A DNA stretch of 22,986 bases from contig CAVUYZ010000007.1 of NCBI GenBank assembly GCA_963745865.1, forward strand, positions 1-22,986, in the 5' to 3' direction. A program made the position numbers and the translations under genes. How positions within the stretch are numbered: the first letter of the stretch is position 1; each line of letters begins with the position of its first letter. Below the pieces are notes generated by a model that ran no database searches, was not told the origin of the DNA, and saw only the letters and a program-made list of their open reading frames with translations. Positions 16,896-22,986 of this stretch are shown piece after piece. The DNA comes from JAHEDH01 sp963745865 (GTDB lineage Bacteria > Actinomycetota > Acidimicrobiia > Spongiisociales > ZC4RG35).

Positions 16896-16930
16896 AAAAT
16901 CGCCGACCCGTCATCGACGGGTCGGCGATT
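16896..16930 (-). terminator. Intrinsic terminator ahead of the M23 gene
   Basis: A perfect 14-bp stem, AATCGCCGACCCGT (16898-16911) with ACGGGTCGGCGATT (16917-16930), encloses a 5-base loop. On the minus strand it is followed by a short T4 tract. It lies 114 bases past the ABC operon's stop and 66 bases before the M23 GTG, so it either ends the ABC message or is the off-switch of an M23 attenuator. Confidence 0.8.
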
Positions 16931-17030
16931 CCGACTGCATCCCACTCGCCCCCATTATTTGGCTGCGGAACGCACCCCTGTCTTCGACACTTTCGGCGCG
17001 AACTGAAGCCAAATCCCCCACTCTCTGTGG
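16896..17030 (-). ncRNA. Structured leader of the M23 gene, possibly a ydaO-type c-di-AMP riboswitch
   Basis: On the minus strand AGAGAGTGGGGGATTTGGCT opens the element. ATTTGGCT (17014-17007) pairs over 8 bp with AGCCAAAT (16964-16957), closing a region with smaller hairpins. TGGGGGCGAGTGGG and CCGACCCGTC follow. GUCGG-AAUCG-CCGAC (16935-16921) shares bases with the terminator stem, as an antiterminator would. GGGGGA, GGGGGCGA and CCGACCCGUC recall conserved blocks of the ydaO/yuaA class, which often precedes cell-wall hydrolases in actinobacteria. The match is from memory and incomplete: the GGGGUGAAUC-like and CAGCUAACC blocks are degraded or missing. A TATTTA -10 box lies at 17031-17036. 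Confidence 0.38.
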
Positions 17031-17043
17031 TAAATAGCCGGAA

Positions 17044-18828
17044 TCAGGGGGATGCCTGCTCGGAGAGTTCCCAGATCGATTGGAGGTCGGCGAAGACTCC
17101 GCCGGCAGCGATGAGGTCGTCAAATGCACCTTCCTCGACGACCCGTCCGTCCGAAACGACGAGCACACGATCAGCCCGCTGGGCCGTCTGGAGTCGGTGA
17201 GCAATGACGATGGCGGTGCGACCCTCGAGTAGGTGAGAGAGGGCCAGTTCAACGGTTGCCTCCGTCTCGGGGTCCAGATTCGAGGTTGCCTCGTCGAGCA
17301 GGATGATCGACGGATCCGCTGCCATCGCTCTCGCCAGGCTAACGAGTTGACGCTCACCCGATGACAGCCGCATGCCCCGCTCACGCACCTCGGTGTCGAG
17401 GCGCTCGGGGAGGCTCCGGACCCAGTCTTCGATGCCGAGGACCCGGCACACCTCCCAGATCTCCTCGTCCGACATGCTGGGCCGGGCGTACCCGATGTTG
17501 TCCCTCACCGACCCGGCGAACAGGAACCCCTCCTGGGGCACCATCGCCACCGTCCGGCGAAGCGACGCAAAGGTGACGTTGCGAACGTCGACCCCGTCGA
17601 TCTCGACCGATCCCTCTTGAGGATCGTAGAAACGGGCAGCCAGCTTGGCGATCGTGCTCTTTCCTGCCCCGGTCTCACCGACGACGGCAACCCGCTGACC
17701 GGGAGGGATCACCAGGTCGAGGCCGCCGATGATCGGTATCTCCGGGTCGTAGCCGAAGGTGACGCCGGTGAACCGGATCTCACCATCGACCTGATCGGGG
17801 AGATCGACTGCGTCATCTGCCTCGGACACGAGCGGGCGGGTATCGAGCAGGCCGAAGAGCTTGCCGAGGGCGGCAATTGCGCCTTGCAACAGGTTGTACA
17901 CGTTCGAGAGCTGGATGATCGGCTCGAAGAACCAGGCCAGATACAGCAGGAAGGCGACGAGTGACCCGAACGACATCGCACCGTCCAACACCCGTCCCCC
18001 ACCCACGAACAGCACCAGCCCCACCGATCCGGTCCGGAGGAAGTCGACCGCCGGGAAATAGATCGAGATCGCCTTGGCGGCATCGATGTTCGCTGCGTAG
18101 TAGCGATGGTTCACCCGGTGGAAACGATGCAGCTGGGACTGCTCCTGGTTGTAGGCCTGGACCACCCTGACGCCGCTGATCCCCTCCTGCAGGGAGCCGA
18201 GCACGAGTCCGATCTGCTCGCGAACCCGTCGATAGGCACGATCGGCGAAGATCCGGAACACCACCGACGCCGCGATCAGGATCGGCATCACCGCCAGGAC
18301 GACCAACGCCATGGTCGTGTCCACCAGAAACAAGCCGACACCCACGCCGATCACCGTGAGCGTCGAGGTGATGATGTTGATGGCCCCCTCGTTGGAGAAC
18401 GTGGTGAGGGCCTCGATGTCCGACGTCAGACGCGAGACGAGCACGCCGGCCTTCGACTTGCCGAAGAAGTCGAGGTCGAGACCGACGAGGTGCTCGTAGA
18501 CTCGCACACGGAGCGCCCGCAGGTACCGCTCTCCAACCGTGTTCACCGCCTTTAGTGCCGTCCGGTTGGATGTGTATTGCACAACCAGGAACATCAGATA
18601 GGTGAGCGCGGCGGTCGTGACCATCGTCCGGTCTTCTGACAGGACGCCGTCGTCGATGCCCCATCGGACGATCAGCGGACCGGCCAGCCTGGCGATGGTC
18701 GCCACCAGCGCTGCGAAGGCAGCACCGGCCGCCGCCCATTTGAGATCGGATCCCTCTGCCGCGGCTCGCCGCAGCAATCCGACCGGGTCCTCTACCTTCT
18801 CATCCGACCCGAAGCGCGCATATCTCAT
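17044..18828 (-). CDS. ABC exporter half-transporter (catalytic-site NBD)
   Basis: A 594-residue half-transporter with an N-terminal six-helix exporter domain (about residues 30-320) and a C-terminal ATPase domain. The ATPase motifs are Walker A GETGAGKST near 385, Q-loop VPQEG, signature LSSGERQ near 490, Walker B SIILLDEATS with the catalytic Glu, and the switch His in AIVIAHR. The signature is altered (LSSGE for LSGGQ). Its ATG at 18828 overlaps the stop of the next exporter gene (ATGA), so the two are made together and almost surely form a heterodimer. Substrates could be drugs, lipids or peptides; nothing in the sequence decides. It is the last gene of an operon that starts at 21843. Confidence 0.92.
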   Translation of the reverse strand: MRYARFGSDEKVEDPVGLLRRAAAEGSDLKWAAAGAAFAALVATIARLAGPLIVRWGIDDGVLSEDRTMVTTAALTYLMFLVVQYTSNRTALKAVNTVGERYLRALRVRVYEHLVGLDLDFFGKSKAGVLVSRLTSDIEALTTFSNEGAINIITSTLTVIGVGVGLFLVDTTMALVVLAVMPILIAASVVFRIFADRAYRRVREQIGLVLGSLQEGISGVRVVQAYNQEQSQLHRFHRVNHRYYAANIDAAKAISIYFPAVDFLRTGSVGLVLFVGGGRVLDGAMSFGSLVAFLLYLAWFFEPIIQLSNVYNLLQGAIAALGKLFGLLDTRPLVSEADDAVDLPDQVDGEIRFTGVTFGYDPEIPIIGGLDLVIPPGQRVAVVGETGAGKSTIAKLAARFYDPQEGSVEIDGVDVRNVTFASLRRTVAMVPQEGFLFAGSVRDNIGYARPSMSDEEIWEVCRVLGIEDWVRSLPERLDTEVRERGMRLSSGERQLVSLARAMAADPSIILLDEATSNLDPETEATVELALSHLLEGRTAIVIAHRLQTAQRADRVLVVSDGRVVEEGAFDDLIAAGGVFADLQSIWELSEQASP

Positions 18829-20606
18829 GATGTGACTCCCTGCTCGAGGGACTCGTCGGGACCGACGACCTCGTCGAGGATCTCCTCATACCGGGGTACG
18901 GTGGCGAGCAGCTCCTCGTGGCTACCGGAGCCGATCACGCGGCCACCGTCGATGACGACCACACGGTCGGCCAGCTTCAGGGTGGAGGTGCGATGGGCGA
19001 TGATCAGCGTGGTCCGGCCTTCCATCACCGTCTCGAGCGCATCGCGGATGTCGGCTTCGGTTGCGGCATCGACCGACGACGTGGCGTCGTCGAGGATCAA
19101 GATTCGCGGGTCGCGCAGGATGGCGCGAGCGAGCGCGATCCGCTGGCGCTGCCCGCCGGACAGCGACATCCCCCGCTCCCCGACCATCGTGTCGTACCCG
19201 TCATCGAGTACGGCGATGAAGCCATGGGCCTGGGCCAGCCTGGCCGCCAACCGGATCTGGTCGTCGGTGGCTTCGGGATCGCCGAACTTGATGTTCTCGC
19301 CGACCGTCGCCGAGAACAGGAACGTGTCTTCGAACACCACGGCGACCTCTCCCCGCAGGGCATCCAGGCTGAGCTCTTTGACATCGACCCCGTCGATCAT
19401 CACCCGACCGGCGTCGGGGTCGTAGAACCTCGGGACGAGATACGCCAGCGTGGATTTCCCCGAACCGGTCGAGCCGACCAGCGCCACCGACGTGCCGGAC
19501 TTCACCGTCAGGTCGAGGCCGTCGAGAACCCTGGGACCGTCCTGATAGGCGAACACGACATCGACGAAGCGGATCTCTCCGCCACCGGAGGGCAGATCGG
19601 CTGGGTCACTCGGGTCGTCGATGTCGGGAGCCTTCGCCAGCAGGTCGACCACGCGGGACGCAGCAGCCGCCGCCCGCGGCAGTTCCGCGAAGAACCAGCC
19701 GGTCAGCCGAAGGGGGAACACGAGGATGAGCAGATACTGGGTGAACGCCACGAAGTCACCGAGGGAGATGGCGCCGTCGATCACGCGAAGGCCGCCGAGC
19801 CACAACACTGCGACCGTGGCGAGTGAGGGAATGACCTCGAACATGGGAACGAAGGTGGATCGCTCCCGAACCAACTCCATCGTCTTCTCGTAGATGCGCT
19901 CGGCAACCGTGTCGACGCGGGCGATCTCGCGGTCTTCTCGGCCAAATGCTTTGACGACGCGGATACCGGAGACACCTTCTTCGACCACCGACGACATGTC
20001 GGCGAGGCGCTGTTGTACCTCGAACGACGCCTGCAGCACCCGTCGTGCGTATGTCAGTGCAACGAATCCCATCAGTGGAATCGTCAGGTCGGTGACAGCG
20101 CCCAGCGCGGGATCGAGGATCAGCAGCACCGCGCCGACGAGCACGAACATCACCATGTTGGCGATGGTGATCGGCAGCATCGCGAACACGAGCCTCACCT
20201 GGCTCAGGTCACTGGACGATCTCGCCATCAACTCACCGGTGGCGGTGCGGTCGTGGAACGTGAAGGCCAGCCGCTGCACGTGCTCGAAGATCCGATTCCG
20301 GAGATCGGTCTCGGCCCGATAGGACAAGCGGAAGGCGAACCAGCGTCTACCTCCGACGCCGAGCGCCTTGATGAATCCAACCGCCAATAGCAGTCCGACG
20401 AGCGGGCCGAGCAACTCCCGGCGTTCACCGGCGATCGCCCGGTCGATGACCAGCTTCTCGACATACGGCGTGGCCACGACCACCACCATCCAGACCAGGG
20501 CGCTGATCACACTCAGCACGGCATCGCGTCGGTAGTGGCCGAGCAAGCCGAGCATCAGCTTGAGTCCTCGGCGGGCGGCCGGGTCCGAGAGATTCCTGGT
20601 GGTCAT
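18825..20606 (-). CDS. ABC exporter half-transporter (degenerate-site NBD)
   Basis: The partner half-transporter, about 593 residues from the ATG at 20606. Six membrane helices (near residues 25-315) precede an ATPase domain with Walker A GSTGSGKST near 380, signature LSGGQRQRIALARA, Walker B RILILDDATSS and switch His TLIIAHR. The Walker B carries Asp where the catalytic Glu normally sits, the mark of the inactive site in heterodimeric exporters such as TM287/288 and BmrCD. A longer reading to 20636 exists, but the ATG at 20606 overlaps the HAD gene's stop (ATGA) and begins a natural N-terminus (MTTRNLSDPAARRG). Confidence 0.92.
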   Translation of the reverse strand: MTTRNLSDPAARRGLKLMLGLLGHYRRDAVLSVISALVWMVVVVATPYVEKLVIDRAIAGERRELLGPLVGLLLAVGFIKALGVGGRRWFAFRLSYRAETDLRNRIFEHVQRLAFTFHDRTATGELMARSSSDLSQVRLVFAMLPITIANMVMFVLVGAVLLILDPALGAVTDLTIPLMGFVALTYARRVLQASFEVQQRLADMSSVVEEGVSGIRVVKAFGREDREIARVDTVAERIYEKTMELVRERSTFVPMFEVIPSLATVAVLWLGGLRVIDGAISLGDFVAFTQYLLILVFPLRLTGWFFAELPRAAAAASRVVDLLAKAPDIDDPSDPADLPSGGGEIRFVDVVFAYQDGPRVLDGLDLTVKSGTSVALVGSTGSGKSTLAYLVPRFYDPDAGRVMIDGVDVKELSLDALRGEVAVVFEDTFLFSATVGENIKFGDPEATDDQIRLAARLAQAHGFIAVLDDGYDTMVGERGMSLSGGQRQRIALARAILRDPRILILDDATSSVDAATEADIRDALETVMEGRTTLIIAHRTSTLKLADRVVVIDGGRVIGSGSHEELLATVPRYEEILDEVVGPDESLEQGVTS

Positions 20607-21223
20607 CGGTCCAACCCGAATGTGGCTTCGATCCACCCCAGCGCCGACGTCTCGTCGGTCACCTTGAAAGTGACCATGCCGAGCTCCCGGGCCGTCTTCA
20701 GGTTCTCACCGAGATCGTCGAGCATCGCCGACTCGCCCGGCTCGAGTCCGAGTCTGCCGAGCGTCCGTTCGTAGATCTCGGGCTCGGGCTTGCGAACCCC
20801 CTCGGTGACCGATTCGACGAACACGTCGAAGTGGGCAGCGACGGGGAGACCACCCATCGGTGACCAATTGTTGGTGAGAGCTGCCACCTTCACTCCGCCG
20901 TTCCTCAGGCGATCGACGGCATCGAGCATCGTCGAACGCGGTTCGAACGCCGATTCGATCGCTTCGAGCAACGATCCGACGTCGATGTCGACACCGACCC
21001 CACGGCCCTCCTCTGCGAACTCGTCGAGGAATTCGTGACGGGTCGACTCTCCCCGTTCGAAGCGGCTCCATGCGCCGTCGGGGCCTCCACGGGCGATCAG
21101 GCCGGCGATCGTTTGCGGCTCGAGACCCGACTCGACCTCGAACGAGGCGATGCGCGGGAGTGGGGACTCAAAGATCACGCCGCCCAAATCGAACACGACG
21201 CCATTCGGGTGCGTTCCCATCAC
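20603..21223 (-). CDS. HAD-superfamily hydrolase (subfamily IA)
   Basis: A 206-residue phosphatase-like HAD enzyme. Motif I is VFDLGGVIF near residue 10: Asp nucleophile, with Gly in place of the second Asp, as in the YihX/epoxide-hydrolase-N group. Motif II is AALTNNW near 114, motif III the Lys of VRKPEPEIYERTL near 144, and motif IV MLDDLGENL near 167. A helical cap lies between motifs I and II. The missing general-acid Asp in motif I could mean a changed reaction; this variant is common in the group, which includes sugar phosphatases and uncharacterised members. The start is either GTG at 21223 (GTGA overlap with the LON gene) or ATG at 21220; the former fits the coupling pattern here. 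It sits between the LON protein and the exporter genes. Confidence 0.85.
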   Translation of the reverse strand: MMGTHPNGVVFDLGGVIFESPLPRIASFEVESGLEPQTIAGLIARGGPDGAWSRFERGESTRHEFLDEFAEEGRGVGVDIDVGSLLEAIESAFEPRSTMLDAVDRLRNGGVKVAALTNNWSPMGGLPVAAHFDVFVESVTEGVRKPEPEIYERTLGRLGLEPGESAMLDDLGENLKTARELGMVTFKVTDETSALGWIEATFGLDR

Positions 21224-21843
21224 GCCTGTCCCGACAGCTCGGAGCGGATGATCTCGATCCGATCATCGAGGAGAGCGATCGTGAGCTCGAGTCGCTCATC
21301 GACGCTCACTGCGGCCAACAGGGCGTATGAGTCGAGCGACACCACCGGACTCAGCGCTGCCAGCTGGTACGACGCAGCGACGGGGTCCTGTGACACCGTG
21401 AGGTCCACCTCGGACGTGTCCGCACCCAGCTCCGATGCCAGGGCCATGACCCGCTCGAGCCGATTCGAGACAGTCTCGATCAAGTCCGACACGTCGAAAG
21501 TCTCGGTCGTGTCGTGGATCGTCTCGACGCTCGCCCAGGGATGGGGGTCGTCTTCCAGCCAATCGAGGATTCGGATGCGTTCGACGCCGGCGACGACGAT
21601 CGCCCTGTGGCCCTCGGGGAGATCAGTGGATCCGACCACCCGCACCCTCGTCCCGATGTCGAACCGGGAGTCACCGCCGCCGACCTCGAATCCTCGCTCG
21701 ATCAACACGGTTCCGAACTGCCCGTCACCCGATTCGACCCGCTCGAGCAGGTCCAGATAGCGCGGCTCGAATACCCGGAGAGGAACGGCGCTGTACGGGA
21801 AGACGACGGAGCCAAGCGGGAACATGGGAAGGCGAACGGCCAC
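21220..21843 (-). CDS. Stand-alone LON substrate-binding-domain protein
   Basis: A 207-residue protein carrying only the N-terminal domain of Lon protease. RLPMFPLGSVVFPYSAVPLRVFEPRYLDLLE at residues 4-34 and FGTVLIERGFEVGG, RVRVVGSTDLPEGHRAIVVAGVERIRIL are the family's hallmarks. No ATPase or protease domain follows. Such proteins are widespread in actinobacteria; their role is not established, though protein or peptide binding is presumed. The GTG at 21843 is the start: it lies directly before the conserved LPMFPLG and 6 nt after a TAACGT -10 box, so the operon (LON, HAD, two exporters) probably begins here with a leaderless message. Confidence 0.88.
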   Translation of the reverse strand: MAVRLPMFPLGSVVFPYSAVPLRVFEPRYLDLLERVESGDGQFGTVLIERGFEVGGGDSRFDIGTRVRVVGSTDLPEGHRAIVVAGVERIRILDWLEDDPHPWASVETIHDTTETFDVSDLIETVSNRLERVMALASELGADTSEVDLTVSQDPVAASYQLAALSPVVSLDSYALLAAVSVDERLELTIALLDDRIEIIRSELSGQA

Positions 21844-21849
21844 AGAGCG

Positions 21850-21855
21850 ACGTTA
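21850..21855 (-). promoter_or_regulatory. Leaderless-type -10 box of the LON-HAD-exporter operon
   Basis: TAACGT on the minus strand ends 6 nt before the GTG at 21843, and there is no ribosome-binding site between. The -35 is not clear (TTCGGG is possible). Confidence 0.4.
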
Positions 21856-21965
21856 CAACTGCCCCCACCGAACCCGAAAGCCGCCTCCGAGGCCACCGAA
21901 CACTGCAGCCGCAGGCAATTCGAACGATGCACAGACGGTGACCGATGTCACCCTGATCGCACCCG

Positions 21966-22403
21966 CTACGTGGAGCGCTGGCGAACGGCGAATCGGAGCC
22001 GGGATGCCGGCTCGTCGTTGAGCGAGATGACGAACGAGTAGGCACTCGCTGCCGGAAAGGTGAGGTTGTTGAACGTGAACGACCGGGCAACGCCGACGTC
22101 GGTGCCCTCGGGGACGCCCTCGGGGCGAGCGACTCGCACCCCCTGCTTGAGCGGTTTGGTGGGGAGGATGCGGGAACCATCCTGGTCCTGGAGGTCGACA
22201 CCGATCACCAGCACCCGGTCCGTCCAGCTCCACGGGACCTTGACACGGAGTCCGACGCCAAGCGACGGGTATCTCGCCGGGAACCCCGGCACGAACAGGC
22301 TGTCCCAGCCGCCGCCGAGCACATACAGCTTCCCGTGAACAACCTGGACCGCGTCCGCCAGCAGTGCATAGTCAACGGTTGGTTGGATTTCTGTCTCTTC
22401 CAC
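21966..22403 (-). CDS. DUF6941-like protein
   Basis: A 145-residue protein with a mainly beta-rich, galactose-binding-like appearance. The opening TVDYALLADAVQVVHGKLYVLGGGWDSLF matches the hallmark of the DUF6941 family, known from many actinobacteria with no assigned function. The rest alternates strands (GVGLRVKVPWSWTDRVLVIGVDLQDQDG, GVARSFTFNNLTFPAASAYSFVISLNDEPASRLRFAV). There is no signal peptide or membrane segment. The GTG at 22403 is chosen because family similarity begins a few residues later and a TACAGT -10 box lies 7 nt upstream; the open frame continues to 22802 but overlaps the divergent arfB gene. Confidence 0.78.
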   Translation of the reverse strand: MEETEIQPTVDYALLADAVQVVHGKLYVLGGGWDSLFVPGFPARYPSLGVGLRVKVPWSWTDRVLVIGVDLQDQDGSRILPTKPLKQGVRVARPEGVPEGTDVGVARSFTFNNLTFPAASAYSFVISLNDEPASRLRFAVRQRST

Positions 22404-22410
22404 GCACGGA

Positions 22411-22416
22411 ACTGTA
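22411..22416 (-). promoter_or_regulatory. Leaderless-type -10 box of the DUF6941-like gene
   Basis: TACAGT on the minus strand ends 7 nt before the GTG at 22403, the same arrangement as at the DUF4015, LON and Rossmann-fold genes. No convincing -35 is seen. Confidence 0.4.
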
Positions 22417-22527
22417 GGGCGTCGCGGGCCAGGCGGGCACGACACCCCGAAACGTTGCTTCGAGCCACCCGCCCGGTCGCCGCGAATCAGGGCAGGCACG
22501 AGTGCGGGACCTATCGTCACCAACGAC

Positions 22528-22956
22528 ATGGGACAGGACGACGTGACTGCAGGCAGGTGGACGATCCCCGACCACGAGCTGGAGTGGACCTTCGGCACCT
22601 CGGGTGGTCCTGGCGGCCAGCACGCCAACAAGGCGAGCACACGCGCCGACCTGCATTGGGACATTGGCGGCTCCGACGTCCTGCCCGCCGACGTCAAGCA
22701 ACGCGTGACGGACGGCCTCCGCAACCGGATCACTGATGGGGTGCTCACGGTGGGCTCAGACGAGTCGAGATCACAGTGGCGCAATCGGTCGATCGCCCGC
22801 AAGCGGATGGGCGAGCTGATCGAAGAGGCTGCCCGACCGCCGAAACGGCGGAAGCGGACGAGGCCGACCCGGGCGTCTCAGCGCCGGCGCCTCGAGTCGA
22901 AGCGGCGCCGATCCGAGAAGAAGCGACTCAGGAAATCCATCGACCCACCGGCGTGA
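22528..22956 (+). CDS. arfB: Peptidyl-tRNA hydrolase ArfB (ribosome rescue)
   Basis: ArfB (YaeJ) enters the empty mRNA channel of ribosomes stalled on broken messages and hydrolyses the peptidyl-tRNA. The 142-residue product has one RF-1 domain with the catalytic GGQ in TFGTSGGPGGQHANKAST near residue 30. A long basic C-terminal tail follows (KRRKRTRPTRASQRRRLESKRRRSEKKRLRK), which in ArfB inserts into the mRNA channel. It lacks the codon-recognition domains of RF1 and RF2, and its length fits ArfB. The ATG at 22528 is preceded by TATCGT 10 bases upstream, with no clear ribosome-binding site. It is divergent from the DUF6941-like gene. Confidence 0.92.
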   Translation: MGQDDVTAGRWTIPDHELEWTFGTSGGPGGQHANKASTRADLHWDIGGSDVLPADVKQRVTDGLRNRITDGVLTVGSDESRSQWRNRSIARKRMGELIEEAARPPKRRKRTRPTRASQRRRLESKRRRSEKKRLRKSIDPPA

Positions 22957-22986
22957 TCACGCACCAGGCCCGGCCATCTCCCTGAC

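Noticed and set aside
22404..22802. Upstream extension of the DUF6941-like frame
   Set aside because: It overlaps the divergent arfB gene, and family similarity begins only after the GTG at 22403.

Overview
This high-GC window reads as a chromosomal piece of an actinobacterium, plausibly an Acidimicrobiia-like lineage. The evidence is the SUF iron-sulfur genes with a small Rieske ferredoxin between sufD and sufC, several promoters whose -10 box lies only 6-8 nt from the start codon (leaderless transcription), and an RpoD-like sigma factor. The phylum is fairly safe; the class is inference. I see no tRNA, rRNA, IS element, prophage or CRISPR array.

Layout. Minus strand 2-3488: sufD, Rieske ferredoxin, sufC and an M42-type metallopeptidase, chained by 4-base start/stop overlaps. 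Plus strand 3608-4529: a multi-pass membrane protein. Minus strand 4614-6791: a membrane-anchored DUF4015 glycoside-hydrolase-like protein overlapping a family-5 uracil-DNA glycosylase. Plus strand 6923-9407: an RpoD-like sigma factor, then a three-gene set (small membrane protein, helical TPR-like protein, metallo-beta-lactamase-fold hydrolase). 9418-9696: a cluster of palindromic REP/MITE-like repeats between convergent genes. Minus strand 9705-15594: sufB behind the large subunit of glutamate synthase (gltB). Plus strand 15695-16135: a small Rossmann-fold protein. Minus strand 16147-16830: a secreted M23 peptidase with a structured leader and a terminator. Minus strand 17044-21843: LON-domain protein, HAD hydrolase and two ABC exporter half-transporters, all in overlapping frames. 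Minus strand 21966-22403: a DUF6941-like protein. Plus strand 22528-22956: the ribosome-rescue hydrolase ArfB.

The strongest theme is iron-sulfur assembly. The SufBCD scaffold is encoded at two sites 6 kb apart, and both start regions carry the same near-palindrome (CACTAT-N4-ATAG), as if one regulator controls both. gltB, which needs an Fe-S cluster, lies directly upstream of sufB. Neither a SufR/IscR-type regulator nor sufS/sufU is in the window.

Seven single-base frame breaks interrupt four otherwise well-conserved genes (sufD twice, gltB three times, the membrane protein and the DUF4015 protein once each). Six can be repaired by changing one homopolymer run by one base, so they look like sequencing or assembly errors rather than gene decay. 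The coordinates given for these four genes span the whole repaired gene.
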